Source: Sipunculus nudus (lineage: Eukaryota > Annelida > Sipuncula > Golfingiida > Sipunculidae). Taken from it: a DNA stretch of 64,000 nt. Every line of letters starts with the position of its first letter. Position 1 is the first letter of the stretch. Below, piece by piece: positions 35,103-47,300 of this stretch. The notes beneath the pieces were generated by a model. That model was not told the origin of the DNA. It searched no databases and saw only the letters and a list, made by a program, of their open reading frames with translations. The position numbers and the translations under genes are program-made. The stretch lies in contig CM049307.1 in the NCBI GenBank assembly GCA_026874595.1, positions 60,578,870 through 60,642,869 of the forward strand, given 5' to 3'.

Positions 35103-37138
35103 ATGGTCGAGGTGAAGACATTATTCTTAGGGACCCCTTGGTTCCTCGCCATCCACGTTGCAGGTATCGTCTGCCTATGTATCAGTACGATCAGCGCCCT
35201 GGCGGTTATAATCTTAGTCTTAAAGAATGCTAAAATGCAGCTTTGGAAGCGACCCATCGGAGAGCGTCTGGTATGGTACTTGGCCCTCTGTGACCTGTGC
35301 TACTCTGTGTTTCATACCTTGGATCACTCCTTGATGATAAATCTGGAGCAACAGTTGCCATTGCAACTTTGCACGGCCCTTGGTTTCTTTATCCTTTCCT
35401 TTCGGTTCGCTCAGATCATGATGGTCACCTACACGGCTATCAATGCGTTCTTCATGGTTGTGAAAGGTGTCAAGCTCAACCTTGGAAAATACGACTACCG
35501 GCTCCCTCTCTTCTGCTTCGGAGCTCCAATCTTACTGGTCGCTATCCTGGCGGGAATCGGACTCATAGGACCAAGTGGTGCATGGTAAGCTGATAACTTT
35601 TTTCTTTTTTTTTCATTTCAACAAAGTATTAGGGATAATACCATATAAACTGAGAGAAATAGATATCATATTCATTCATGTAAAATTGTGTTTTCTTCAC
35701 CTTAATAGACAAAAAAATGCATCGTTCTAGTCAAATGTTTTACCATTAAATCTAGCAACATCTAACGTTTCCATGATCGACACGTTTCTTAGGCGCTGCT
35801 CCAGTTATACTCACAAATATATTAATTAAAACGTTTCAGTTTAGATTTGCACATCTTTATCCTGTTCAACAACTAGGGGCCTGTGTATACAACTGTTAAA
35901 TTGCGACGGACTGTGAATTGCATTTGACTGAAAAAATATGTGAATTTAACTGTAAACATACGATGATGACGGTAAACTTTGTGGACAATGGAATAAGCTC
36001 AACAAAGTGTGACTCCTGGGATAATTAGTCTTGTTCTGATAGATAACAGAACAATCTTTAGAGGGGGTGTGTTGCGGGATGACATAAAAGCGGACCTTAC
36101 TGTCTCGCTAGAGAAGCGTGCTTCGGTTGGAACGTCGGACATGTGCGCCACCGACATGGGTTTGAATCCCGGATCTGCCCAGAATTTTCCCAGAGCAATT
36201 TCTCTTCGTAACAATAATATATATATAACATTATAACTGCGTTGCAATAACGCAATGAAGAACACACAATAAACAATGGGTGGGTACCTTTCAACTGTAA
36301 CTGTCACATATAATATCGTGATACATGTATATACATGTATACATGTCCATATACCAGAGTCCATGAAAACACTATATTTCGACAATGTAGTGTGAATAGT
36401 TTTAAACTTTACATGTCCCATTCACTTCTGAAATCTCTTTGGTGACCAATCAGTGTGTTGGTTCGGTCTTTTCTTTTTATCTTTTAAGGCTGCAGCCTTA
36501 CTGCCACTTTCAACAAAGATTCTGCAAACATCCAGTAAAGAAAGAAATGTTCATTAGAGGTATCATAGAAATTTAGCAGATTGAAGCCATGAGAGGCAGC
36601 AAAACTATTAAATGTGAAATTAAAACAATTGACCGAAAGTCATGACACCTGGATGTTGAAGATATATACATAAAAACATATTCTTGGTACCTTTTTATCA
36701 CTTATGTCTTTATATTATTCCAGGTGTGCGGTTAACCTGAGCACGGACGCGGGTGTAGGGATTTACACCTTCCTCTCAATCTTTCAAGTGGCAACGATGT
36801 TCCTTCATGGCGGCTGCTACCTCCTCATTGCCATCAAGCTGAAGAGTCAGAGCGCCAAAACTGGCAAAACCAACAAATACAGCAGCAGCGCCCGAGTCAT
36901 GAGCGTGTTCGTCATATCCTACATGGCCCAGGCCTGGACCATGGCTCCTTACGTGGTTTACAACTTGGTCCACAGAGAAGACCATCCTGTTACCGTACTG
37001 TGTGTGGCCATATTCACCAACCTGTCAGGTTTCTATAATTTTCTGGCATACGCCTACGTCAAATCGAGAGAGCGTAAAACAGACACCGTTGACGACGAGA
37101 ATCATAGCCCAAATACTGCTACTACCTCCGTCAAATGA
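35103..37138 (+). CDS. Seven-transmembrane receptor, cAMP-receptor/class-B-like, two exons, 298 residues
   Basis: Exon 1 is 35,103-35,584 and exon 2 is 36,724-37,138. The donor is G|GTAAGC and the acceptor TTATTCCAG|G. The split codon restores TGG and the total is 897 bases, a multiple of three. Seven hydrophobic helices fall at about residues 12-40, 55-78, 88-120, 134-156, 172-199, 217-243 and 250-273. Cys90 at the top of helix 3 and Cys162 in the second outer loop could form the usual disulfide. The loop motif GPSGAWC and the start of helix 2 (RLVWYLALCDLCYS) resemble the Dictyostelium cAMP receptor/GCR1-like and class B families more than rhodopsin-like receptors: there is no DRY and no NPxxY. 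The short serine/threonine-rich tail ends NHSPNTATTSVK. The amino terminus is very short, with no signal peptide, so a small-molecule or unknown ligand is more likely than a large peptide. The ligand is unknown. The ATG at 35,103 is the first in frame that begins a full first helix. Confidence 0.85.
35585..36723. other. Intron of the receptor gene with a SINE-head-like segment
   Basis: At about 36,085-36,200 a segment with GGGTTTGAATCCCGGATC (B-box-like) preceded by GGACATGTGCGCCACCGAC resembles a degenerate tRNA-derived SINE head. An ATACATGTATATACATGTAT run follows at about 36,320. Confidence 0.4.
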
Positions 37139-37160
37139 GGACTTTTTTGGTAAAAGCTTA

Positions 37161-37681
37161 TAGGAGCGGGTCCAGAATTTTTTTGGGAGAGGTCAAGCGT
37201 TTACTCCGATCGATGGACTAAGACACTTAAAAGAACCACAGCTCCAACTAGAAATCTGCATTCTCAGGAAAGCAAGCCTCCGCAATGTGGGCGTACCTTT
37301 GTTTGGATGCTCCAAACCCGTGTTTGAATTCACTTAAATTCCCATGTTCAATCGTGCATAAATGACGGTACATTTTTTATGAATATTCCGTCATGACGTT
37401 CAGGAATTCGGATCATTTTCCGGATCCTCACAAAACTCTAATTGATTCTTCCCGAAATCTCCTAAAAATGCCAATTCCATGAGATTCCGTCCATGACTCT
37501 GTGATTTTTGTTATGAACAAACACACAAACATACACACGAACGGGAATAGTCGCATATCCTCCTGGCGGAAGCAGTGACCGGGGTTTAGCCAAAAAGAGC
37601 ACCGCAAAATAAACTAAGCTACCGAACAGGTGATAAAGCTGTAAACACCCACACCTAACTTCCCCTCTGGATCCGCTCCTG
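37161..37681. mobile_element. hAT-like non-autonomous element (521 bp)
   Basis: The left end is TAGGAGCGGGTCCAGAATTT. The right end, inverted, is CAGGAGCGGATCCAGAGGGG. The terminal 16 bases agree at 14 positions and match the CAGGGGCGGATCCAG pattern of hAT MITEs. The interior (37,247-37,600) is a dispersed repeat also found at 55,090-55,430. No clear 8-bp duplication is seen. Confidence 0.5.
37247..37600 (+). repeat. Dispersed repeat, copy 1
   Basis: Shares ACTAGAAATCTGCATTCT, GGATGCTCC, ATGAGATTC and CCTCCTGGCGGA, in the same order, with 55,090-55,430. Confidence 0.65.
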
Positions 37682-40600
37682 GTCTAGCGTCATATCGACC
37701 CTCTGGCATCATGACCAGATTACTAGCGCCAGAGTGTCATTACATCTATGTCTAATGAAGATGCAAATATTTTCTTCATTTCTGACAATGGTTCATGGCC
37801 TACAGGTAAACTGTCAATCAACATAAACCAGACCAATCGTTAGCATTTTTTGTACACCAAATAATACCAAACATAAGCGAGAAAAGTTCCGTTTTAACCC
37901 AGCACATTGGTAAACCCTTTGGCGTGTTTGCTGAATTTATGATCACTTGAACACAAGCATGGCTCGCACGGGTTACAGGACGCAGGCAGCTTGCAGGCGA
38001 TACAGGAAATGACCTGTGTCCATGAAGACGGTGTTTCAGTTTGGGTTGTGAGCTCATATGTATACTATTGTGTAAATTCATTATTTTTAGCATAATATTG
38101 AGATTATGAATGCAACCTGATGCAAGACCACTAAATTACATCCCCAGATATAACTTGTATCACGACTCGAGTAGGCTTACCAGCCCGATTGCCTACTGAG
38201 TCGGTTGTCACGGCTAATCCTGGTCCAGGTACGTCTACACATATCGTACAATGGTAGGCCGACCTTTACGTTAGCGTCATTTCTCTACATTGAAATGTGT
38301 CAAAGTCGTGTAACCTTAATTGGCACTATACATGGTCTGTGATTACCGCTCCGCTGGGGAAATTCTTTTCAAGACTTCATAATATGACGTTAAAGATGGG
38401 TTCTAATACATAACTTCATATCAGTTTTACAGATAAAGCTATATCCGGTTGTTTGTTGGCCTAAGTTGGTCATCCGGGAAAAAAAGTAGAGCACATCCAA
38501 TAAACTAGGAACCCTATCACACTATTTTCATAATATAGCGAAAGAATATAAAGATAGTTACAGTTGGTATAAAGCAATATAGTTGTATATACACGTATGC
38601 ACGAAACCATGATTATTGTTAAATTTAAATGACTAGTACATTCAACAAACTTATCTCACGGATATAGTGTTTGTAATAGTCACAGATGGATGTTTGCAAT
38701 TGTCGAGGTCGTTTGCTAGCACCGCGCATATATTGTTTCAGGTAGCTAGTGAACAATAGTTTGGTTCCCGTTTCCTGTATGTCCACATATATCAAGTAAC
38801 ATATGACAAGGACGGTAATAGGACAGGGAACCAGCTGAACTATTGGTGGACAAGTAACGCTCTATACAGGTACAAAGAATCAGACGTTAGTGTATGTATA
38901 TATATATATGCACATATAAATTATTGCTCACTTAGTGTCTGGTTTTCTTCCCCTGTGGAATTATTAGAAAATTAACCAGCATAACTCTGTCTTCATTGTG
39001 ATGCAGTTATTAATTAAAAAATGTATGTTTTCATCAGTATTTTTTAATTGTTTGGGTGCTGGTCTGTTTGTTACTTTGTATGTTATTGATAGTATAAATC
39101 ACACTGCAACAATTTCTCGTCTTCAAAGATATGTCATGGACAAAGCTTTTCCTACACCAACGGCAGACTGGGCTGCCTGTGTTTACTGTTTTCTTCCTGT
39201 CAGAAAGGACCTGTTCCTCGAGCACTCCGCTCGCATCTGGATTTACATCCAGGTTAACCCATAAAACAGTATATAAAATAGGGCAATTTGAACCGTAACC
39301 AGGGGTAAGGAATATATTTACAAGAAATGGACGTCAGAAATGTACACTCATCTTAGTAGATTCTGCAGTTATAGTGCCTCTGTTTCATCTGCCGGAATAC
39401 ATTATAGAATATAATGTCTCCACTGGATAATCCTTTCCGAATCCTCTATCACATTTAACACATAGTCCTGATTCCATGACGAAGAGCTGAACTTGAAGTT
39501 CACATTCAAATAAGTTCTCTCTGATGTCAGCAGGTATGTCGACGGGATTGTCACTGCACATTACAAATGACTGCAATAGTCGTTCTTTTGTGCGTCATAT
39601 ATATTGTGACGTCTTCACTGTCCTTTATCATGTATATTTCATAGTATGGTAGCAAGATGTTCCTACAGAATGGACAAGTTACTCGAGATCATAAAATGGT
39701 TTGGAATTGTTTACAAAAAAAATTACATATTGGAGTCCATTATTTCCATAATAGTTAATTAAGCATTTTTTTCTCATTCTGCCGTAGGGGCAAAATGTGT
39801 TGGTATTCTTTGACATGAAAATAATAATTGCAAAAAAAAGGGTGGACAGGGGTATTGGAACGGACTATATATAATAGGCCTAAACGCTGTAATGATCAAT
39901 TAGCCTTGTAATTTGAGTGATTTTCTTCAAGCTAACAATACGTACCCGTGGTATATTAAATGTCCAGGCAAACATTGTCATTGATTAACAGTGTTCTGAC
40001 CACCCTGCTCGTTTACTGGGTGTATTTACGCGTTCATTAATCATTCACAATACACAGTAGTATAGGCCTACCTCGCTGCGCCGAATATTCTGTCACCATG
40101 TGCACATCTATAAATGGCCCATTGATGTGATATAAACGCACACTTCTATCTCTTACTGGGGGATAAAAAATGTTTATATCTTAATTATTTCATAAAGCAG
40201 TTACAGGTCATTTTAAAACACAGCTAAGTCAATTAATCAAATTTTTTTTATAATTAAAATTTAGCGAGAAAGAAAGAGAAAATGGTATAAAAAATCAGGA
40301 AATATGTGTGTGTGTGTATATATATGTTTTAAGATGATGTTATCGTTAAATTCACATTTGTTGCAAAATATTTCGTTTTAATTTTGCTGTAATATTCAAA
40401 GTCTTCAAACTAAGAAAAATTTTAAGTCTTTATTTATATTAAGCAGATTTATAGAGGATATCCAGAGAATTTCAAATATGCACGCGTATATATCATGGGA
40501 ACTAAAGGTTATAAGAATATATCTAGATTTTAACGCTAATTTAATTTGATCTGGCAAGGTAGTTTGAGTTTGACAGTACTTATAGGTCTTTCGTTGGGTA

Positions 40601-43600
40601 TTATTCAGCGTGGAGGTGCTTACAGGCAGCGCTAGCTAGTCGGTTGTATCGCTGACGTTTGATCCCATGCAGGCTTTGGTAAGTGAGGAAGGGTTAGGTT
40701 TCTTAATGATAGGCCTAGATGTAGGCCTTCCCACGGCAATAAATAAAACCTTCCCACAAAGGTAAGTGGCAATAAATAGCTTTAAGGCATCTCATTACAG
40801 CACAACCAACAAATAATCTAAAGATTTTGGTTAATTTTCCCGTGTTGCATATACCAGTATCTCATCATCAAAAGTGTGATAAGTTGATAACTTTAATATT
40901 TTTTTATGTAGGCCTACCCACAAAGGTAAGTACGTGGATCAATAAATAGCTTTAAAGGGAGTGTCTCGTCCCCCGGTTCCACAAATGGACTAGCCCTATA
41001 TTATATGTAATAAATTAGGTTATCATATATAAATATATATCAATTTGTATATATTTATTAATTTATAATTTTATAACATATATTCAATGGTTGTTTTGTG
41101 CAACCACTGATATAATCTTGGATAGAATTCTGAGTGTGTAATTTCCGTGACACCTCCGTGTCTTGAAACGAGGCTGCCGCTCATCTTCAAATCCGATGAA
41201 AACATCAGTCAGAGGTCCAGAATCAGAAGACGAATGTGAACCTGTGTTTCACCTGGAATCCATAGAAAGGTAATGTTATTTTTGCGTACGAATATAACGG
41301 ACAATAAAGGTTTCATCTTTAGGGTTACGTTTGTCGTGATTTGAAAGTTTTCCCCACCCATTTCCAATATTTTCCTATTATCGCTCACATCTGTCAACTG
41401 TGTAAACTACTAACTAGTGCCAGTGGTAAACTTGTGAACAGTAATGTGGAATTCATCCTTTATAGGATTTCCATTTGGCAGTACATCACTATACTGTGAT
41501 TGTTGTCCATCAAACCATAATGCCTTTTTGATATTCAAATTAACACTAACAATGCTATATCAATTAATCATAAATAATTGTTTGACACATTATTTGTCTC
41601 TGTATACAGAGATGGAGAGCACTGCATGCTTTCTAGTGATGCCTATCTTGATTTAATAAGACTCAATATTATTAGGCCTTGCCATATATTGAGTCTGATA
41701 GCTATTCAGTGAGAGTTTAAATCAGATTTATTTGATATAAATCAAATTTAACCATTTTTTGTAAACTTACTCAAATGTTCCCAATTAAACCAACTTTTAA
41801 ACTTAGTCAGACAAATAAACTTTATAATATGCAAATATGCAATTAACTGATAATGCAAATATGCTAGGAATAAATACTGATAAGTATATTTAAAATAAAA
41901 TGCTTTAGTCTATGGGATATATTAAAGTTTATTTTAAAAATGCACATATATACTTCCACATCACATTCCTATTTTATATTCAACCCATGATACCTTTAAT
42001 CTTCACCTGGCTTACAAATTTAATGAATTAAATTTGGATTCATTTATTAATAATTAACACATTCACAATTTCTTAGATGAACATCAAAATAAAGAAAAAA
42101 CAAACAATATGAATTGTTCCACAGACTCTGGGACCAAAAATAAGGAAGGGGCACTGATAATTTTCTTGTAAAGTACAGGTGTAGACAAAATATTTGAATA
42201 TTTATCAACCAGCTCAGTCTGGCTGGTAGAATACAAACTGATTAATTGGTGAAATGGTGGGAATGTATAACATAGCTTATTTTCTTTGACACAGGCATGT
42301 TGTGTAGATAAGTGTTATGTAGGAATTGTGGCAAGAGTATTTTAGCAACTTTAAGCACTTGGTGCTCATTCAACATCCCCCCCCCCCAAAAAAAAAGAAA
42401 AAATGGATCCAAGGTAAATATGAGCCACACCACAATTGTAGACCATTTACCTTAAAGTAAAATGTGGCTTTAAATCAACCTATGCTTTTACCTGTCACTG
42501 TTTTGTGTATAAACACAAGTTTCTCAGCTTTTCTGAGTCTAGCCTGTTCCTGAATGAATCAAAATGTTTAACAAACCCTTTCCACTCCATTATTGGAAGC
42601 TACAGTACCAACCATCTTTTTACAGAATCATATTGGCAGATTTTAAGATCTTATTTAAATCAAAATTAATCATAAAAAATTAAACCTTTATTCAATCATG
42701 ATTTGTCTAAACATTGATCAATAGGGGCTGTACATAGTGGTTTTTTGCACCGCTGTGTAAGTATATATATAAAGCATGTCTTCTGAAATGGGTACCTGGC
42801 TTCAGAGAGTTGTGAAAATCTGTCATTTTTGACTGTAAAAAAAACTAGCTTAGTATCTTAACCTGGCTGTGAATATGTTTGTCAAACAATGAATTTTTAC
42901 ATGATTTAATTTATTCTTTCTAGAACACAAAAAAATTATGATTTTTTAGCCTTTATGTTTGTGGTAGCGCTGTGTCATGCAGGTTAATAATGCTATCCTG
43001 GAGGTCAGCTACCTTTCACACAAAGCAGATCAAATATGCTTCATCAGAAGTCATACCCATGTCCCATGAAGCACTCCGTTCAAATAATAACTCATCCAGA
43101 ATCTGAAGATTAAGGCAATGGAATGAACAGGGCTTACATCCTAAGTAACTTACTTTATGTAAATATCACTTTTCATGATGATTTTCTGACTTTCAAAATA
43201 TCAGTTATATAAACAATGTGGAACAAATATGAATAAAAATCTATAATACTGGAATAAATTAGGATGAAAAACACAATGTCAGATGAAAATGACCAGTCAC
43301 TAGCAATATAACGCTAAATTATTTAAAAGGCTTCATAAATAAAACTCAACAGAATGTTTTCAGAAAGTTCTAAGAAATAATATAGAAGGATATTAGAATT
43401 TTATTTAATTAAATTAAGTTTCTGTTTATTAATCATACTTTTTTCTTGTATTTTTGAGACTGCCAAATTACAACAGTTGTCATTTTCTCATATGTGTATG
43501 TATGTTTACGAAATAGTTTAATGAGTTGAACAATCTAAGTGCCAACTTTAGATTTATAAAAGTTTAAAAATTACTGTTAGTGCCAGCTGTATTTTAATAA

Positions 43601-44367
43601 AATTTATTTTGCATTTTACATATATTTTGAGACTGCCAATTAACAACAGTGATGCCACTTTCCTAGCAGTGGATTCATTGATTACCCTACAATTTGGTAT
43701 GTTTAAATATTTATGAGACTGTCAAGTCATGTTGTCAGTGGTCATAAGTTCATAACAGAGGATTTATAGCAAGCAATCATAAATTTACTTTGACTTTTAA
43801 ATTGAAATCAATGGTATGTTCATTAATCAAATATATGATCCTGTTAACCTGCTAAATTAAAACAAGACTGGACCAAAGATATTCAAGAAAGTGGCCTGAC
43901 AGTTGTGGAGTTTCACCACAGTTGTTCTATTTTGAGTAAAAATTCATACAAAATACTAATTTTCCCAATTTTTCATTCAGGGATTGCCTTGAAATTTGTT
44001 GTGCATGTTAATCATGCATCAGATGCCATCTGAATTTATATTGCTTATGTCTGGCTTTTAATTGTAAATTCCAGACTAAAAAACCTGTATCAGTCGTGTC
44101 ACAAACTCGCAGTGTAAGCTTCTATTAGCTCAGTATTTTAAACTATGATTTTGGCCACAAACCATCATTTATTGTGCTTTAAATGTTTAAAGATGTCATC
44201 CACCTAGTTTGAACAAAATCAAGTTCTTAAACAAGTTCTTAAGAAACTTGGCTAAAAGTGGTGTATTTTAACCCATGATACATCATGCTTATCAGCTGAG
44301 CATCATGATTCATGGGTCACTTTTTACTATGTACCTTTGCAGTTGAATTGCCACATCCAAAGCAAAT
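37682..44367. other. Large intergenic region between the receptor and NUF2
   Basis: About 6.7 kb of AT-rich sequence without a supported gene. It contains a strong hairpin (38,164-38,202) and scattered simple repeats (for example GTGTGTGTGTAT near 40,307). A minus-strand open frame at 39,385-39,557 has some coding flavour but no supporting exons. An acceptor-like CCTTTGCAG at about 44,333-44,341, shortly before the NUF2 start codon, suggests a 5' non-coding exon in this region. Confidence 0.4.
38164..38202. other. Inverted repeat / hairpin
   Basis: GACTCGAGTAGGC and GCCTACTGAGTC form a 12-bp stem with one bulged G and a 14-base loop. No T-run follows and no function is evident. Confidence 0.6.
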
Positions 44368-47300
44368 ATGGCGAAAGAGACCTACATGTTTCCACGGATG
44401 CCTGTTGACCGTCTGGTGGCAGATCTGGGGCAGATTTATCCAGACCTTGGAATTAAAGAGACTGACTTTACAAAACCTACTGTAAGTGGTAATTTCAGCT
44501 ACAGGTATATAATTTATGAAGAATATCTGTGCTTCTTTTTGATAATGCACAGACAAGCTAACCTTGCTTTAAGTCTGACATAACTATGAATATACTACAG
44601 GTAGGTGCTTGATTCAGGTTGAATACTGTGGTTTCCTTCATATTTTTGGAGTTAAAATATCTTGATCTTTAACTTTTCATGGTTTTGCAAGGGTTCAAGT
44701 TTTTGTGATCTGACCTTTCACAAGACCTTAAACAGATTACAGTAAAACCTCGGAATTACAACCACCAACAGGACCGTGATAAAGTGGTCGCACTTCCTAG
44801 GTGGTCGCCTGAGTGTAACCATTATCATATGATTTAAATAATTGTATCGCCAGACATAGTCTGGAGATACTATGGTTTAGGCACGGTTGCGCCGCCGCCG
44901 CCGCAGATTTCTTTTGGACACAATAACTCAAAAAATATTTCAAGGATCTTTTTCAAACTTGACACATTTATAGATATAGGTGAGAGGATGAAGCCTATTT
45001 AAAATGGGGTCATGACCTCAACTAGGAGAGTGACCTTGACCTTGAATAGATCCATTTTTGGGGAAAAAAACACAAATTCTTAAATATCTCAAGAAATCTT
45101 TCATAGATTTATCCAAAAATCAAGTTAGACAAAGATCTTGGATAGTGATGTCATGTACCGGAAACTGGGGGTGCCACCTAGTATCCTTTTCTTGTTTTTG
45201 TGCCGTTTAATACCCCCATTATTGCCACTTGACAGTACTTTAAGCATCACAAGTCAAAAACTGATTGACAGATTTCTTTAATATTATGCATGTACATAGG
45301 TATGGGTTATGGGATGATGTATATTAAAATTGGGGTCATGACCTTTCCTTTGAGAGTGGCTTTGACCTTGAATATTACCATATAAGGTGAAAATCACATA
45401 AAATCATGAATATCTTAAAAAGGGATGTATGGATTGGTCCAAAAATCAAGTTGACAGAAGATCTTGGATAGTTTTGTCTTTTGCAGAAGATAGGTGGCGC
45501 CACCTGTTGTCCTTTTCTTGTTTTTTTGCGCCTTTGAATACCCCATCATTGCCACTTGACAGTATATACTGTGAGCATTATAAGTCAAACAGTAATGGAC
45601 AGATTTCTTTCATGTTATGCATGTATATAGATATGGTTTATGGAATGAGGTATATTTAATTTTAAATTTAATTTTAAAATTTAATTTAATTTAATTTTTT
45701 TTTTTAATTTAATTTTTTTTTCAAATGTTGGATATTTTGGAATGCAGTTTATTTCTCAAACAAGTTACACCAAACATACATATACAACTCAATACATCAT
45801 TAAATATATACTTCTATTTATACATAACCTTTTACATAACAATTGCCTTCACTTTAAATATTCCTATATTTTGTACAAATGTTTCTCACATTCATTGCTA
45901 AAATACAAATACATCACATTATATCAACAAAATACCACAAAACCTCATTTGTCTGGCGATACTATGGCACCAGCGGTGCCAAGAAATGTCTAGTTATATC
46001 AAATAATGTGCTCCAAATTGTTAATAATTGGACAGGGACCATGGGGAACATCTACCAAGTGGAAATATTATTTATTAATAGCAGATAATATAAAATATAT
46101 AATGATAGCATTATTATAGACATTTATAATAGCAATCTTTGAACATACAAGATCTATCATTATGGGTTATATCATTTTCTTTTAACTTGCCTTCTATGAT
46201 GGGACGTCTTTTTCACAAAGGTATTTTTTTTAATTTGAAACCCTCGCAAACAAACACAGCCACAGTATACAGGGAACTGCTCTGTTAATAGTTATGGGCA
46301 CCTCCTTATAACAGATACCTTCTATTACAGACACTTCCCTATTACATACACCTCCCTATTACAGACACCTTATAAGCGCCCCCCCAACCCCCAATTAGAG
46401 GCACCTCCCTATATATGTAATTATATACAATCACCTCCATATTAGAGCCATCTCCCTATTACTGACACCTCCCTATAACAGAAACCACCCTATTGCAGGC
46501 ACCTCCATTTCACAGGCACTTGACTGTTACAGGCACCTCCCTATTACTAGCACCTCCCTATTACAGACACATGTCACCATTACAGGCTATTACAGACAGA
46601 TGTCACCATTCCTTAACATGTCACTGTCACCAACATTCAACAGACAGTGCCATTCATAGGCCAAAGACGTATCCCTTACAAACTATTTACCGGTATATCA
46701 TTGATATTGACTTTTCTGGTGTTAGTATGAAGTAACCTAACAATATACATGTTCTTGTGGCCTTTCAGATGTCCAGATGGATGACAATCAACACATACAT
46801 CTTGAATAATCTCTTTGGTGTCACTGTGGAGCAGTTATCCCAGGTACCTCATTTTAAATGGTTTTTAACTAGGTCATCAGATATTTGATAAAGAAATAAT
46901 TAGTGTTATAAATTTGTCATAAAATCACGTTCAATGGTTGAAAGAAAAAGATGACTAATGATTGGCTATTGATCTGTTTACTTATTTTGTGTATCCTGTA
47001 TGTTTCTTTAAAATATCTGCTGTATATTCAGTCACATAAACAGTCAACATTTCATGATAAAATAAGTAAGAAACCATTTTCAAAGTCAGACTGAATATAC
47101 AATTTATATTTCTTGTGACCATTCTTTTTGGCCTGAAATATCATTGTTGACTTCATTGTGCCACAAAAATATAGTGTCTAGATGTCATCAGATGGCTTGC
47201 TGAAGAAAACCTTGCAATGTTGTCAAAGACATGTTTTCCTAGAAATGTGTCAAGAGCCTTTTTTGGTGGAGGTAACCGCCTCCATTTTTTTATGCTCCCT

